The notes beneath the pieces are model-generated. The model searched no databases and was not told the origin of the DNA. It saw nothing but the letters and a program-made list of their open reading frames with translations. 64,000 nucleotides of DNA from Branchiostoma belcheri. Lineage: Eukaryota; Chordata; Leptocardii; Amphioxiformes; Branchiostomatidae. The stretch spans positions 6,634,409-6,698,408 of the forward strand of contig NW_017804242.1 in the NCBI RefSeq assembly GCF_001625305.1. Reading direction: 5' to 3'. Within the stretch, counting starts at the first letter, position 1. Every line of letters begins with the position of its first letter. The translations under genes and the position numbers were made by a program. This document shows, in pieces, positions 50,541-62,087 of this stretch.

Positions 50541-50714
50541 CTGCAAATGATCCCAGCGTTCAGTCCTAAATGTCCGCAGGTTTTCCAACGTTCACAGATA
50601 GCCACAGATGCCTGGGGCCGAGCAGAACCTCCTTGCTCAGGCTCCACTGGAAAGAACCGAGGAAGAAGCCAAAACTTCCGGCTACCAGTTTTGGTGCGCA
50701 CGGGCTTGTGGGTA
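50541..50714 (-). promoter_or_regulatory. Kelch 5' module E (promoter and non-coding exon)
   Basis: Donor ATTTGCAG|GTTGGTGGG ends at 50541. The core TACCAGTTTTGGTGCGCACG then GGGCTTGTGGGTA is at 50683-50713. No MITE interrupts it, unlike modules C and D. It faces the plus-strand exon at 50.9 kb about 220 bp away. Confidence 0.6.
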
Positions 50715-50889
50715 ACGTTACTAGAAGCAAACACAAGTGCACAGGGGAAGAGAATAAACTGAACAAAATAAGAGAAAACCAAACAATTGTGTCAGCTAAA
50801 GTTTTACACCTTCTGCGAAACTTTAATTCATAAGATTCACACCTCGAACGAAGTGGTAACTTATTTTTGTGCACTTGAGACTAATCTCG

Positions 50890-51024
50890 GAAGGTGGCGC
50901 TGCTGCACGGCTCCCACAATCCGTAGCTGCCAAATTAGGAATTTGAACATGGCGGACACGGTGCAAGACGGCTGAGCCGCGCTGAAAGTCGGCCTTGTTT
51001 TCTCACTTCTACAAGCCTCCGCAG
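50890..51024 (+). other. Candidate non-coding exon 1 of WDR47
   Basis: A strong donor CCGCAG|GTGAGT ends at 51024. The exon holds a short frame ATGGCGGACACG (MADTVQDG, stop), so it is read as 5' UTR. The only plus-strand acceptor with a known coding exon downstream is WDR47's at 61834, giving an intron of 10.8 kb. That link is inferred from position only. Confidence 0.4.
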
Positions 51025-51528
51025 GTGAGTCTGAACAATTCTCATGCACCACGTAGTAGCTAAGGTGTTTAGGGACGTGTAGAATGCCGCTGGGCGGCGG
51101 TGAACCGTACGATACGAGGTGACAAGGGTAGAAACCGCGCGGTGAGAATATGCGGAAGGGAGGATGGTCATGTGGTTTCTCACTACATCGTGAATGAATG
51201 ATCTCATCGTTTCTACCATCACTCCACAGTCATGTTCCCGACTCATATTTCCAAAAACTTGCTCTTTTCTTTGAAAAAGGCCGAAATACGTCAAGAATGC
51301 AGCTTACGGCCGCAGTACACACCCACAAATATTATGCAAATGCATGGAAACTAACGGTCATCGTTTTGTTTGTTGTGCATAATTATGTTGTGGCTACCGG
51401 TAATCAAATAATTTTTTATGACATGACAATTCGATTCATGGGATATGGAATGTAGGGCAAAAATGTGTGTGTTTTTATCAAGTAAAAAGGCCACGTCATT
51501 GATTTACAACCTGGAATTTTTTTGGTTT

Positions 51529-52662
51529 TAAAGCTACATTATGTAGAATTTTGACTATTTTAGAAATCTTTCTTTTACACATTTTCTTGCTCTTTACACC
51601 TACCTGACTTAATGATGACATTTGGGGATTAACATATCAACGTCGTTTCGCCGCAAATACGCGTTGGAAAACTGCGCACTCCGCGGCGCTAGCGCGGATC
51701 GCGGCCATGTTTGTTTACATCCGACCGCGTCCGAGCATTCCCGAATCCAGCCGAACCGCAGGTCACCGTAGAACACGTTATTCTCTAAAATACGGCATAT
51801 GCCGGGTCACGATTTGACAACTGTCAATAGTGCAACAAAAACACCTTAGACATACGTAACGTTTATACTTTTTCATATCTACAGGATTTGCCTAGTACAA
51901 CAATGTAGATATTTCGTGCATTACAAAATGACACCGATCGTTATGGCCTTCCAAACATTAGCATCTTTGGTCAGTTTATCTGTGCTTATCTTTTTTTACT
52001 GGCCAACTGGATCCCATTAGCTAATACCACAGTGTGATAGCCCACATCTTCACCTTTACATCGATACCAAATTCCCCTGTTTAGTTTTAGGTCAAACGGG
52101 TTTGCCCCAAAGAAAACCGCGACGGTGCACACATCGCGGTGACGAAATTTTAGCCCAGTTGTAGCTACCGGCGCACACCATTCTGAGTTTCCGCAACATT
52201 TTGATACATTTAGCGTAATGTCATAAACTTCATTCCTTGGTATGAGAAACTGTATGAATGTGGTTACCACATGCAATATTATAAGTGACATGATAACTTT
52301 CAAGTATATACAAAAAGAGGATTTTAGATTAGGTACTGACCGTTCAAAAATTGGCAAATTTGAAGTCAATCGGCTTCGAACTCCAGCGTTCGAAAGCGTT
52401 CGAACCATGGAACCCAGACACGCGCCGGAAGTTGCCGAAGATTTCCGAACGAAAACCGTTGTTTGTTTACATTCTATTTATTGTGGCACAAATAAATACG
52501 TTGGGCCTTGCGCACCTTATTCTCGCGCTGCGCTGAGTTGCCGAAAAGGCGAAATAGCGACGCTAATATGTTGAAAGTTATCGAAAATGACAATCTAGAT
52601 GAGAAAATTTCAATTATTTGTATTTTCAGTTTTGGCGCGAAAATCCTACATAATATCACTTT
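51529..52662. mobile_element. 1.1-kb TIR element, ACATTATGTAG ends
   Basis: Left AAAGCTACATTATGTAGAAT and right complement AAAGTGATATTATGTAGGAT match as imperfect TIRs. TTAA at both outer edges may be the target duplication. No transposase frame. Confidence 0.65.
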
Positions 52663-52735
52663 AAGGAAATTCTATTTTTGTTTTCAAAACCCCAATGTTA
52701 TCAATACTGCCATGTACCTCTAGTGAAGAGAAATA

Positions 52736-53298
52736 CTCTCATCTGCCGAATAAACATACCCCCCGGAATAAACGTACCCCCCGGACAAATCTTCAAAGTC
52801 TAATAAACATACCCCCCGGAATAAACGTACCCCCCGGAAAAATCTTCAAAATCAAATAAACATACCCCCGGAATAAACGTACCCCCCGGAAAATTACCAA
52901 AATTGATGGGTAACCTGTGTCTCTTGTACTAAAATGCGCCTTTACTGATATATGCACAAATCTTTAACTGTTATTTGCAATTAGGAATTTAAATAGACAA
53001 AAAAGAGCATTTAATATTTTGTATTTTGATAAGCACCACCCATGACAATAGAACATTCAGACGAATTTATGCACGCGGTGATTGCAAAAACCGGCCGAAA
53101 AATGACAAGTTTCTCGCTACAATACGCGTTTATAAACGTCTTCACGTCGATGATTTGTCAATTTTTTTCACACGAAGTTGAAAAAAATTACTGGTTTTCA
53201 AAAAATTAATAAACGTACTGTGCAAAATAAGAACGTACTGGGTGGATGTTCTGGCCAAAAAAATAAACGTACCCGTATGTTTATTTGGCAGATGAGAG
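52736..53298. mobile_element. TIR element with CCCCCCGG subterminal repeats, copy 1
   Basis: TIR CTCTCATCTGCCGAATAAAC with TA on both sides. Just inside the left end are tandem units AATAAACATACCCCCCGG and AATAAACGTACCCCCCGG; the right end has AATAAACGTACCCGTATG. No coding potential. It is about as long as and very similar to 56726-57241. Confidence 0.85.
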
Positions 53299-53689
53299 TA
53301 ACCACGTACAAATTTATTTATCTATCAAAATGAAAGATTATGTTTGACAAACATGATTGTAGACAATTTCTGAAAATGTATTTGATGTTTTTGAATATAA
53401 CGTTACATTTTTGTGGTAACATTTCTGTTTAACACACCAAAATATCTTGTTAATTACTGTTCAGTAGATTACTAGTAGATTGATTATTAGAATATTGTTT
53501 TTATCTTAACATGTTATGTTTGAAATTATAGGAACATTAGTTGAGCAAAGATCCTCCTATGTACATTAGTTCTGGAAATACATGTTATTCATAGTATTCA
53601 AACATAGTATGTATCCCTGGAGTTACAGAAATTAGACTAGTGTGACCATAATAAATATGTAGATGTTGACACATTTTTTATGACACATT
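53299..53689. other. AT-rich stretch with no feature recognised
   Basis: No open frame, TIR pair or array seen. Confidence 0.4.
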
Positions 53690-53693
53690 TTAA

Positions 53694-53934
53694 CCCTTGT
53701 CCTGCTGGCATTCCTGGCACAATATTTTTCAATAATTTCAAGTCTTAATTAGATCATAGACCCCCAATTTTTCTTGCCCTGCAGTGCCATACTAGTAGTT
53801 ACTTCCGCATCCGTTGCGTTTCGCTGCGGTGTGATGCGTTGCACGAGAAATACCCAAATCGTACCTATACAGGGTGCTATTTAGTCGGTACTGTATGTGC
53901 AGAACAACAATTGTTGGGCTCCGCAGGACAAGGG
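53694..53934. mobile_element. piggyBac-type MITE
   Basis: A 241-bp element with TIR CCCTTGTCCTGC and exact complement GCAGGACAAGGG, flanked by TTAA on both sides (53690-53693, 53935-53938). TTAA targets and a CCC start are piggyBac hallmarks. Confidence 0.85.
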
Positions 53935-54244
53935 TTAAAAAAACATCAGTGATGGGTCATGTTTTCATTAATGGATCATGTACAGATCTTGATGTTGACA
54001 ATAAAGCACAAATTCTTATTCATTTTAACATTACTATTTATTAGGAAGAAATAAGTCTAGAAATCTAAACTACTTAATCCCTACGTCACAACGTACATGT
54101 ACACGTATGCCCTGCTGGGTATATAGTGTAATCTCATTTGAAAACCAGCCAAAACATAACCCGTGACTAGAAACTCATTGTACATTTTTTAAGGCCTAAA
54201 TGAGTTTTCAGTACAGGCAAGATTCAACTTTGGTGCAATCTGTA

Positions 54245-54582
54245 ACAGGGCTCGAAATTCATTTTTAGGAATAGGCGGCTCTAGTGCACCCAACCTAAAA
54301 AGTTGGGTGCACAGAAAAATTTTTAGGTGCCTCATATAAAACAAAACTTAATATTATTACAGATCTTACTCAAAGTTACTGAGCCTCTTCTGTGCTAAAC
54401 AAGTACTACAACAAAGGTTTTATTATTTTTATTATTTTTCTGACACTTAGATGCCAAGAATATCCTGTATACTATTAATAAAAAAAAGTATTATAAATAC
54501 ATTCAATATGTCAAAAAATATTTGGGTGCACTGGGAAAAAAAAAAAGGTGTACATGCACCCAGTATTTTGGAGCCCTTTGTA
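54245..54582. repeat. TIR element, ACAGGGCTCGAAAT type
   Basis: Ends ACAGGGCTCGAAAT and the complement ACAAAGGGCTCCAAAAT. An internal hairpin GTGCACCCAACC/GGTTGGGTGCAC-like lies at 54295-54323. I recall similar elements from other marine invertebrates. Confidence 0.6.
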
Positions 54583-54821
54583 ATCATGTTAGATTTTAGT
54601 TTTTTAAAGATTTGTACACAGAAAAACTGATTAATTCACTCTCGAAGTCCAGACTAATTTTGTATGTCCACTTCTCGAACCCTGGCCTGGCCCCCTGTTG
54701 TTGGACGGTCAGTCGATTGACCGATTGACCCAGATGAACGGTCAATGGTGGAAGACATTGAAGTTGACCCTTTCATCAGGTATATTGGTCAGAGTTACTG
54801 GCACATCAACACACAAGACCA

Positions 54822-54886
54822 CCAGAATGTATTATTATTATGGTCTGAGCCACAGACCATAATAATATATTAAATTTTACATTCTG
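54822..54886. repeat. Hairpin
   Basis: CCAGAATGTA...TATGGTCTG pairs with CAGACCATA...TACATTCTGG, with a short insertion in the right arm. Confidence 0.7.
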
Positions 54887-54961
54887 GTAGTGTTGTAGAG
54901 CTGTTTTTTGCACTGTATACATGGATATATTAGATAGATACATGTTCAATGTACATTGTAC

Positions 54962-55335
54962 TACATGCCCGTAGCCAGGGTTCGGACGAACCCCCCCACA
55001 AGGCTCAAAGGTCCACTTTTTGGTCCTCTTTTTATGTAAAGGTCCACTTTTTGGTCCACTTTTTATGTAAAGGTCCAAGATTTTTCTTGAAAAGAAGGAC
55101 TGGAATCGTAGAAAAACTGCTCCCTTTGTCATTGAATAAAAATTTATCTCTGATTTTTTCTTGGAAATCCTCTCAAAAACGCACGAAATGCCATTTTAGA
55201 AGGTTCGTTTTTCAAAATTACGGACCCCCCTAGGAACCTCGCGCCTTCAGCGCTCGCCTTGCGCCTATGGCGCTCGAGGTCCCCCTCAAGAAGTGGGAAG
55301 ACCCCCCCATTCAAAATCCTGGCTACGGGCATGTA
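54962..55335. mobile_element. MITE with CATGCCCGTAGCCAGG ends
   Basis: TIR CATGCCCGTAGCCAGG on the left, CCTGGCTACGGGCATG on the right, with TACT beside both ends as possible target duplication. The right half has C-rich and GCGCTCG text. Confidence 0.8.
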
Positions 55336-56725
55336 CTTATTGATATGTCTTTCAAGCACATCACCAGAATGTAGACTGTGCCACCTGAACGAAATCCAGA
55401 ACGTAATCATTGTGCATACCACAATCTATAAAACTTGACCAATTTCCAATACAGACGTTCTGTGAATGGTACAGACAGTTTGCTATCCATCCTATTCTAC
55501 CTAGCCTGGACTTGTCCAGCAAATTCCGCCTGAAGTTTTAAAATATTGTGTCCGGAAAGATATTATCTTATGTGATGTACAAAACTCTGATGCAACATAG
55601 AGCAAATATCCAACAGAAACTGCATAATATTATATAGTACATTCTGCCAATTTCTTGTCCATCATTCGATCCAAAACTCTCAGATTATTTTCATATTATA
55701 AGGCTTCTTTTACAAATGGACAGGGAATGGGAATATAATATTTTTATGATAGAATAAAATTATATCTTACGGTATACATATATGTAGTATCTCCAAAAAT
55801 CGTGGTATAATATTAGTTGAGATTCATGTACTTATGTTTGTATGTTTTTTCTTTACATTGAACATTCTTGTAATAGTTATATGTAGTGTCTATATGCTTT
55901 ATCAGAATTGGGTCCCCTAATTATAACCGAGTATATTATTGGATTAAAATCTGTTTTATTTGCCTAAGCTAAAGATTTATCATGCCATGACCCCTTTCAG
56001 ATCACTCACAAATCAATAATGTCATTTGTAATGATGATAGGAATGTCATGCTTCACTTACAAAATGTGTTTGTGGATGCATTCGTCATTCAATCTTGAAT
56101 GAATTATTGCTGTAATTATAATAAAAACAAAATATTTATGAATGACAAAGTTTAACAGACGTTTATCCAAATAGGTGAAGTCAATATATATGTCATAAAA
56201 TTTCTGCATTCTTTTGGCATGAATATGTTATTTGTTTTTGCTTTGAACATGTTTTTTCTATAGCAAGTATTTGTACTGAAAAAATGCTACAGTAACTGAA
56301 CAATACTGTTTTACAGTGCATATTTCATTAATTGTATATATCATAATACATTCAACGTATTGTGTTTTAGGGACCATATGGTTTTTTTGTGTAAGGTAAA
56401 TGTACCAGCAACTTTGTGTAATTGTCCAGATTGTTATACATGTATATGCAAATACCTTAACATGTTTTTCATCCAATTTTTCCTTTTTGTCAGTGGATGC
56501 TTAAAGCTTGAAGCATCTGACATTTTTCAAAATCTATCCATAGTGCTTGAGTAACTGTTTCCAAGTGTATATCATAATCTGGATGTCTAACCTTTATTGA
56601 TACATATATGCTATATATGATTAGGCAAGATACAAAATATACATGTAGTACATGTAGTATCTCAGAAAAACAATTTTGTTATCATTACATAATTCTGTAG
56701 CTTTAGCCATTAGTACATGTAACTA
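55336..56725. other. AT-rich stretch, one decayed MITE
   Basis: At about 55540-55660 phrases such as AACTCTGATGCAACAT and TACATTCTGCCAAT match the inner part and end of the hAT-like MITE (1531-1784). The rest holds nothing recognisable. Confidence 0.45.
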
Positions 56726-57241
56726 CTCTCATCTGCCGAATAAACATACCCCCCGGAATAAACGTTCCCCCCCCGGACAAATCTTCAAAATCAAATAAAC
56801 ATACCCCCGGAATAAACGTACCCCCCGGAAAATTACCAAAATTGACGGGTAACCTGTGTCTCTTGTACTAAAATGCACCCTTACTGATATATGCACAAAT
56901 CTTTAACTGTTATTTGCAATTAGGAATTTAAATAGACAAAAAAAAAAAAGCATTTAATATTTTGTATTTTGATAAGCACCACCCATGACAATAGAACATT
57001 CTGACAAATTTATGCACGCGGTGATTGCAAAAACCGGCCCGAAAATGACAAGTTTCTCGCTACAATATGCGTTTATAAACGTCTTCACGTCGATGATTTG
57101 TCAATTTTTTTCACACGAAGTTGAAAAAATTACTGGTTTTCAAAAAATTAATAAACGTACTGTGCAAAATAAGAACGTACTGGGTGGATGTTTGGGCCCA
57201 AAAAAATAAACGTACCCGTATGTTTATTTGGCAGATGAGAG
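56726..57241. mobile_element. TIR element with CCCCCCGG subterminal repeats, copy 2
   Basis: Same ends and body as 52736-53298, TA on both sides, with fewer tandem units at the left end. The close match implies recent spread. Confidence 0.85.
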
Positions 57242-57508
57242 TAAATGTATTAGCAATTTTTTCATACATGAAACTGCAACATCTTACTGTACCTTTAATT
57301 CTTTCTATCCTGATATATGATCCATCTGTGCCTTTGTGATAAGTCCTCCATCCCCTATCACACTAATTCAATCATTTGATCAGATGGAGCTCGTCCAATC
57401 AGATTCCAGCATTGGCAAGACTCTGGCTGACAACTCCCAGCTATTTCCCACCCTATTGTGTGCATGCCAGCACGTCGGTTCCACTGTTTGTTTAAAAGGA
57501 AGATCCTC

Positions 57509-57576
57509 TTATTCAAATAGGCACAGAGATACCGAGGGCGGGCATTTGTTTTGAATGGCAATGGGATGGAGAGGGG
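57509..57576 (+). repeat. Direct repeat left of MITE
   Basis: Contains ATTCAAATAGGCACAGAGAT and TTTTGAATGGCAATGGGAT; repeated at 57967-58040 on the other side of the MITE. Confidence 0.9.
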
Positions 57577-57580
57577 TTTA

Positions 57581-57962
57581 GGCCACAGCAAGTAATTTTT
57601 ATGGATGACATCAGCGTGTGCATTAATTTTCGCCTGATTTTTGGGAAAAAAAAACAAGAAATTTTGTTGCCCTCTGACAGTGGTCAACATGCTGAAAATG
57701 GGATGTCTGTCGCTATGCCAGAAGGTGGATGGCAGGCTCTGATTTAATGTTTTGTTTCTTACTTTGATGCAGTGATATGTGATGCTGGCTGTGTATATGT
57801 GATGTTCCCACTGAATCAAAACCATTTGTACAATAATGATTGAGTTAAAATTTCAAATTGTAGGAACCTTGTTTTTTTCGGCCTGCCTTGTTTTTCTTCC
57901 CCTGCTCGCATTAGATTTGTAGTCTGCGGAGGATGTCATCCATAAAATTTACTTGTTGTGGC
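57581..57962. mobile_element. MITE, GGCCACANCAA family
   Basis: Ends GGCCACAGCAAGTAATTTTT and the complement GCCACAACAAGTAAATTTTA. TTTA flanks both ends. Length 382 bp; close to 19849-20205. Confidence 0.8.
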
Positions 57963-57966
57963 TTTA

Positions 57967-58040
57967 CATTCAAATAGGCACAGAGATACCGACAGGGCGG
58001 GCGTTTGTTTTGAATGGCAATGGGATCGAAAGGGGTTTAG
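57967..58040 (+). repeat. Direct repeat right of MITE
   Basis: Copy of 57509-57576 with about five differences. Confidence 0.9.
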
Positions 58041-58186
58041 CTTTAGATTCTGCTGCAGACTATACAATCACAGAATGTCAGATTTGGTGTGGTCTTCATA
58101 AATACTGGCTGGAATTTGTGACAGGGTAAGGTATAGAGTAGTGTCTACTGTGATTTTTTCGTTCAAGTTTTGGAAAGGGGAACCTA

Positions 58187-60399
58187 CTCTTACCTCTCGA
58201 ATAAAAGTACCCCCTGGAATAAAAGTACCCCCCGGACAAATCTTCAAAATGTAATAAAAGTACCCCCTGGAATAAAAGTACCCCCCGGAAAATTTTAAAA
58301 TTGACATGTAATTAAGCCAAATTGTTTATGCTACTAAAATGTGTTCTCATGGTGTATGTATCCCAAATAAACATGACTCTGGAATAAAAGTACCCCCGAC
58401 AAATCTTCAAAACCTAAAAAATATACCCGCCCAGAATAAACATACCCTCAGCTGGAAAAGTACCAAATTATCAGCCTGCATTCTTACAAGTTATTGAAAA
58501 GTGCATGTACATGGGGTATATGTCACGTACAGTCTATATCTTAGTACATTAGCCATCTATATTCTAACTCGAGATCTGACTCTGAGTTCACACAATTTGT
58601 TATCATTGCATTGCATGCATACATTGAGCAGGAACAATGCTATCAAGTTTTTGAAATAAGAGTCCTTGATCTTTTTAGCTTAATAATTATCAGAAAGATT
58701 ACATTAATAGAGTTTGAAGTTGAACAGAAATTTACAATATGCTGAATAAATGCTCTATACAAATTTGCAGTAATGTGTAAAACCCATAGGCCATATAGAT
58801 ATATATATATATATACAGGGATCTCCCCAGAAATTCATAGCAGGGTGGAGGAGGGTGCGAAGCTATTGCATTTTGTCGTTTCCAAACACAAATGGAGGTC
58901 ATTTCCTGCAACTTCAGTTCTACATTTTCTGTACAACTGCAGATGTATAAGGCAGGAGAAAGGTCCAAGATCTGTACTTAATTACCCTCTTTATGTTTAA
59001 AAAAATTCTATTAGCATCCTTAATTTTGCAAAAATTGGGCATAGGTTACCCGGATGACCCCTAACCGGGGGCCAACGGTGCTTCCACAAGTTCAACAAGT
59101 GAAAAATACATGATACAAAATGTACATGTATTTACTACCTGGAACTTGGAGCAAGTTTTCCAAAGTGTTACTGACATTGATATATTAAAAACTAAACCAA
59201 ATCCTATTTCGGTTTAGTTTTTAATATATTAACATTAACATATTACTGACATTGATATATTAAAAACTAAACCAAATCCTATTTCCCAAACAAATCACAT
59301 ATTGACAAAGCTAAACAAATAAATCATGTCTATAAACTCCACTCAAAAACAATTTTTGAGAGACACTCGGGTCGCGGTACTAAGCGTGATAATCTCTAAT
59401 ATCTCATCTGATTCTCCCAATGTAAGGGACTTCACAATCACAGCATCCAACCGCACATTCATAGAAACAACATTACATTTTAACACAAAAAAAACAATAA
59501 ATTCGGAAAATTTTTCAGTAATGTTTGAAAATTAACCTTATAAAATATTAGTGAATTTTTATTTCAGTTGTAGCCGAAAAAATTTTTTTCATGCGTTTAA
59601 AGTTTCGTTTTAGCACATTGTAATATGTACTTTGTACATGTATCTTGTACATTTGGATGCAGTCTTGACCTTTGACCACTGTTATTGTGAAACACTGTCG
59701 GCCATTTTGGCAGTCTCGCCGTGGATTTTCGAGCCGTTTTTCGAGCAAATTTCAACCGTTTTTAAACATTTTACGGCCTCAAAAACTCATATAACGAGGA
59801 AAGCAAGTTGTAGTTGTTATTTTCATGCGTAACATTTCTTCTGGGGATGGATATTTTTTCCGCCGAGCTGCCGAAAACTAGTGTCATGCCTCAACCATGT
59901 GGTCGGGCGCGGCCGGCCGGCGGGAGGTATCGGTGAGAATTCACGATGTAAACAAAGACATTCGGAGTTGTTTACATTAAAATTTTGTTGTGAAACGCCA
60001 GCGGGGTGTCAGATTTTCTACCAATAACAAAGTTTTCTCTGCGGCGTCATGGCGAGATCGACAATTCATCGTCAATTCACAAGATTGTGCCGGCAATGGA
60101 ATGAATAGTGGCCCGATTAGCGCTCGATCCACGCCGCCTGGCCGAAGAAAATTGGAATGACGAGCACATTTATCGGGGATAAAATCCCCAATTTTGAAAA
60201 TTATCGGGGAAATGTTGGAATAAAATCCCTAATTTTGAAAATCTATGTTCAAACTTTTATGTTCAGGACCGAAAATTTGTCCTGAACTTGGTTTGATTCT
60301 GAAAAAATAATAAACGTACCGTCTAAAATAAGAACGTACCGGGCGGATTTCGAAGCGAAAAAAAATAAACGTACCGGTACGTTTAATAGAGAGCTGAGA
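58187..60399. mobile_element. 2.2-kb TIR element with CCCCCCGG-type subterminal repeats
   Basis: Left CTCTTACCTCTCGAATAAAA, right complement CTCTCAGCTCTCTATTAAAC, TA outside both ends. Left subterminal units read AATAAAAGTACCCCCCGG; right ones contain AATAAACGTACCGG. A longer, more diverged relative of 52736-53298. No transposase frame seen. It contains a duplicated and inverted segment at 59168-59285. Confidence 0.65.
59168..59285. repeat. Direct and inverted repeat cluster
   Basis: A 43-bp unit with AAAACTAAACCAAATCCT occurs at 59168-59210 and 59243-59285, with its inverted core GGTTTAGTTTTTAATATATT between. Confidence 0.85.
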
Positions 60400-60437
60400 G
60401 TAGGTTAGGTGTACATGTAATAACCAATAATTTATAG

Positions 60438-61378
60438 GAGGGTCTGCATGCCCTTTTTCGTTAACCGTTATGGGCTATTTTAATTCACCGTTAATCGTTG
60501 CCGGCCCGCTCTAATTCAACGTTAAGCGTTATCGGTATATTCCTCGTGAAGCGTTATTGGCCGTTTTAATTCAACGTAAAACGTTATTTGTCATCCTAAA
60601 TTCAGCGTTAAGCGTTAATGAATAATTCTTCGTTACGCCTAATTTTGCCTTTCAAAGTGCAGGAAAATGTGTCATTGAAGGTTTAAAAATACAAAATTTC
60701 CCGGGGGAGAATGCCCCCGGACCCCCCTACATTGCTCGCGCCTTTGGCGCTCGACTCGCGCTTCTGCGCTCGGTCCCTTCGGCTCTAGCCAGAACCAGTT
60801 TTCCCTTCAATTTCCGGAAGTTTGCGGAGAGTTACAGAATTTTAATAACGAATCCGTCAACCTTGACAGGCAAATTAACAAAAATCATGAGTAAAATATG
60901 AAAACATCAGAAGGACCGACAAACACTCTCAACACCATGATTTGCCTCTCAAAATGCGGGAAATTGCGTTTTTGAAGGCTTAAAAATCCTAATTTTCCCG
61001 GACCCCCCAGATTACGAGCGCCTTCGGCGCTCCCCTCTCAAAATCCATCGGTAAAACTGGGCAGACTGAAAAACTTGCAAGCTGGCCAATGTTGACTCGG
61101 ACTCCCCTTTATTTGTGGAAGCATTAGGGGACCAGGGCATGTGGGGAACACAGGGAACACATACCTTTAATGCGTGCTTCATTACATGTAAGGTATACGT
61201 AATTTTGTTAGTGATCACCTTTTCTCACAAAGCAAGATATTAAATCCAGTGCAGCTCGAAAAAAAGCCTGTCAATTTACCGTTAAGCGTTGCCGACCGTC
61301 CTGAATTTACCGTTAAGCGTTATCGGCCCTGCTGAATGTACCGTTAACCGTTGCCAGGACCCCCCCATGCAGACCCTC
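60438..61378. mobile_element. TIR element with CGTTAAGCGTTAT subrepeats
   Basis: TIR GAGGGTCTGCATG and CATGCAGACCCTC, flanked by TTATAG at 60432-60437 and 61379-61384 (6-bp target duplication). Both subterminal regions carry imperfect units with CGTTAAGCGTTATCGG. No coding potential. Confidence 0.85.
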
Positions 61379-61479
61379 TTATAGGTCTTCCAGTGTGTGA
61401 AATACAATTTGTTATATGGACCTACATTGTCCTACAATGTATGTACATTTATACTAATTTTAGACAGAATTCTGCCAAT

Positions 61480-61675
61480 TTGGCCAGGACTGGTGGTCCT
61501 TATGCATAGAGGTGGTCACTTGTACAGGTTTGACTGTACATGTGTATCAATGGCCAGGTGGTCCTTATGTAGAGGTGGTAACTTGTATAATTGTACAGGT
61601 CTGACTGAATATCAATGGCCAGGTGGTCCTAATGTAGAGGTGGTCTCTTATAGTTATACAGGTTTAACTTCTTGA
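61480..61675 (+). repeat. Tandem repeat of about 63 bp, three copies
   Basis: Each unit contains TGGCCAGGTGGTCCTTATGT-like text, GTAGAGGTGGT and ACAGGTTTGACT. Confidence 0.85.
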
Positions 61676-61810
61676 AGTAAATATTATATTATCTGCTTAT
61701 AGTAAACCTCAATAATGAGAGTAACATGAAACTGCATTATATATATATATATATGATTTGGGTCAAGTTTCTTATGATAATAGATCCACTTCTACAATGA
61801 TCGTAAATAA

Positions 61811-62077
<267 letters not shown>

Positions 62078-62087
62078 TAAGGCGGGG

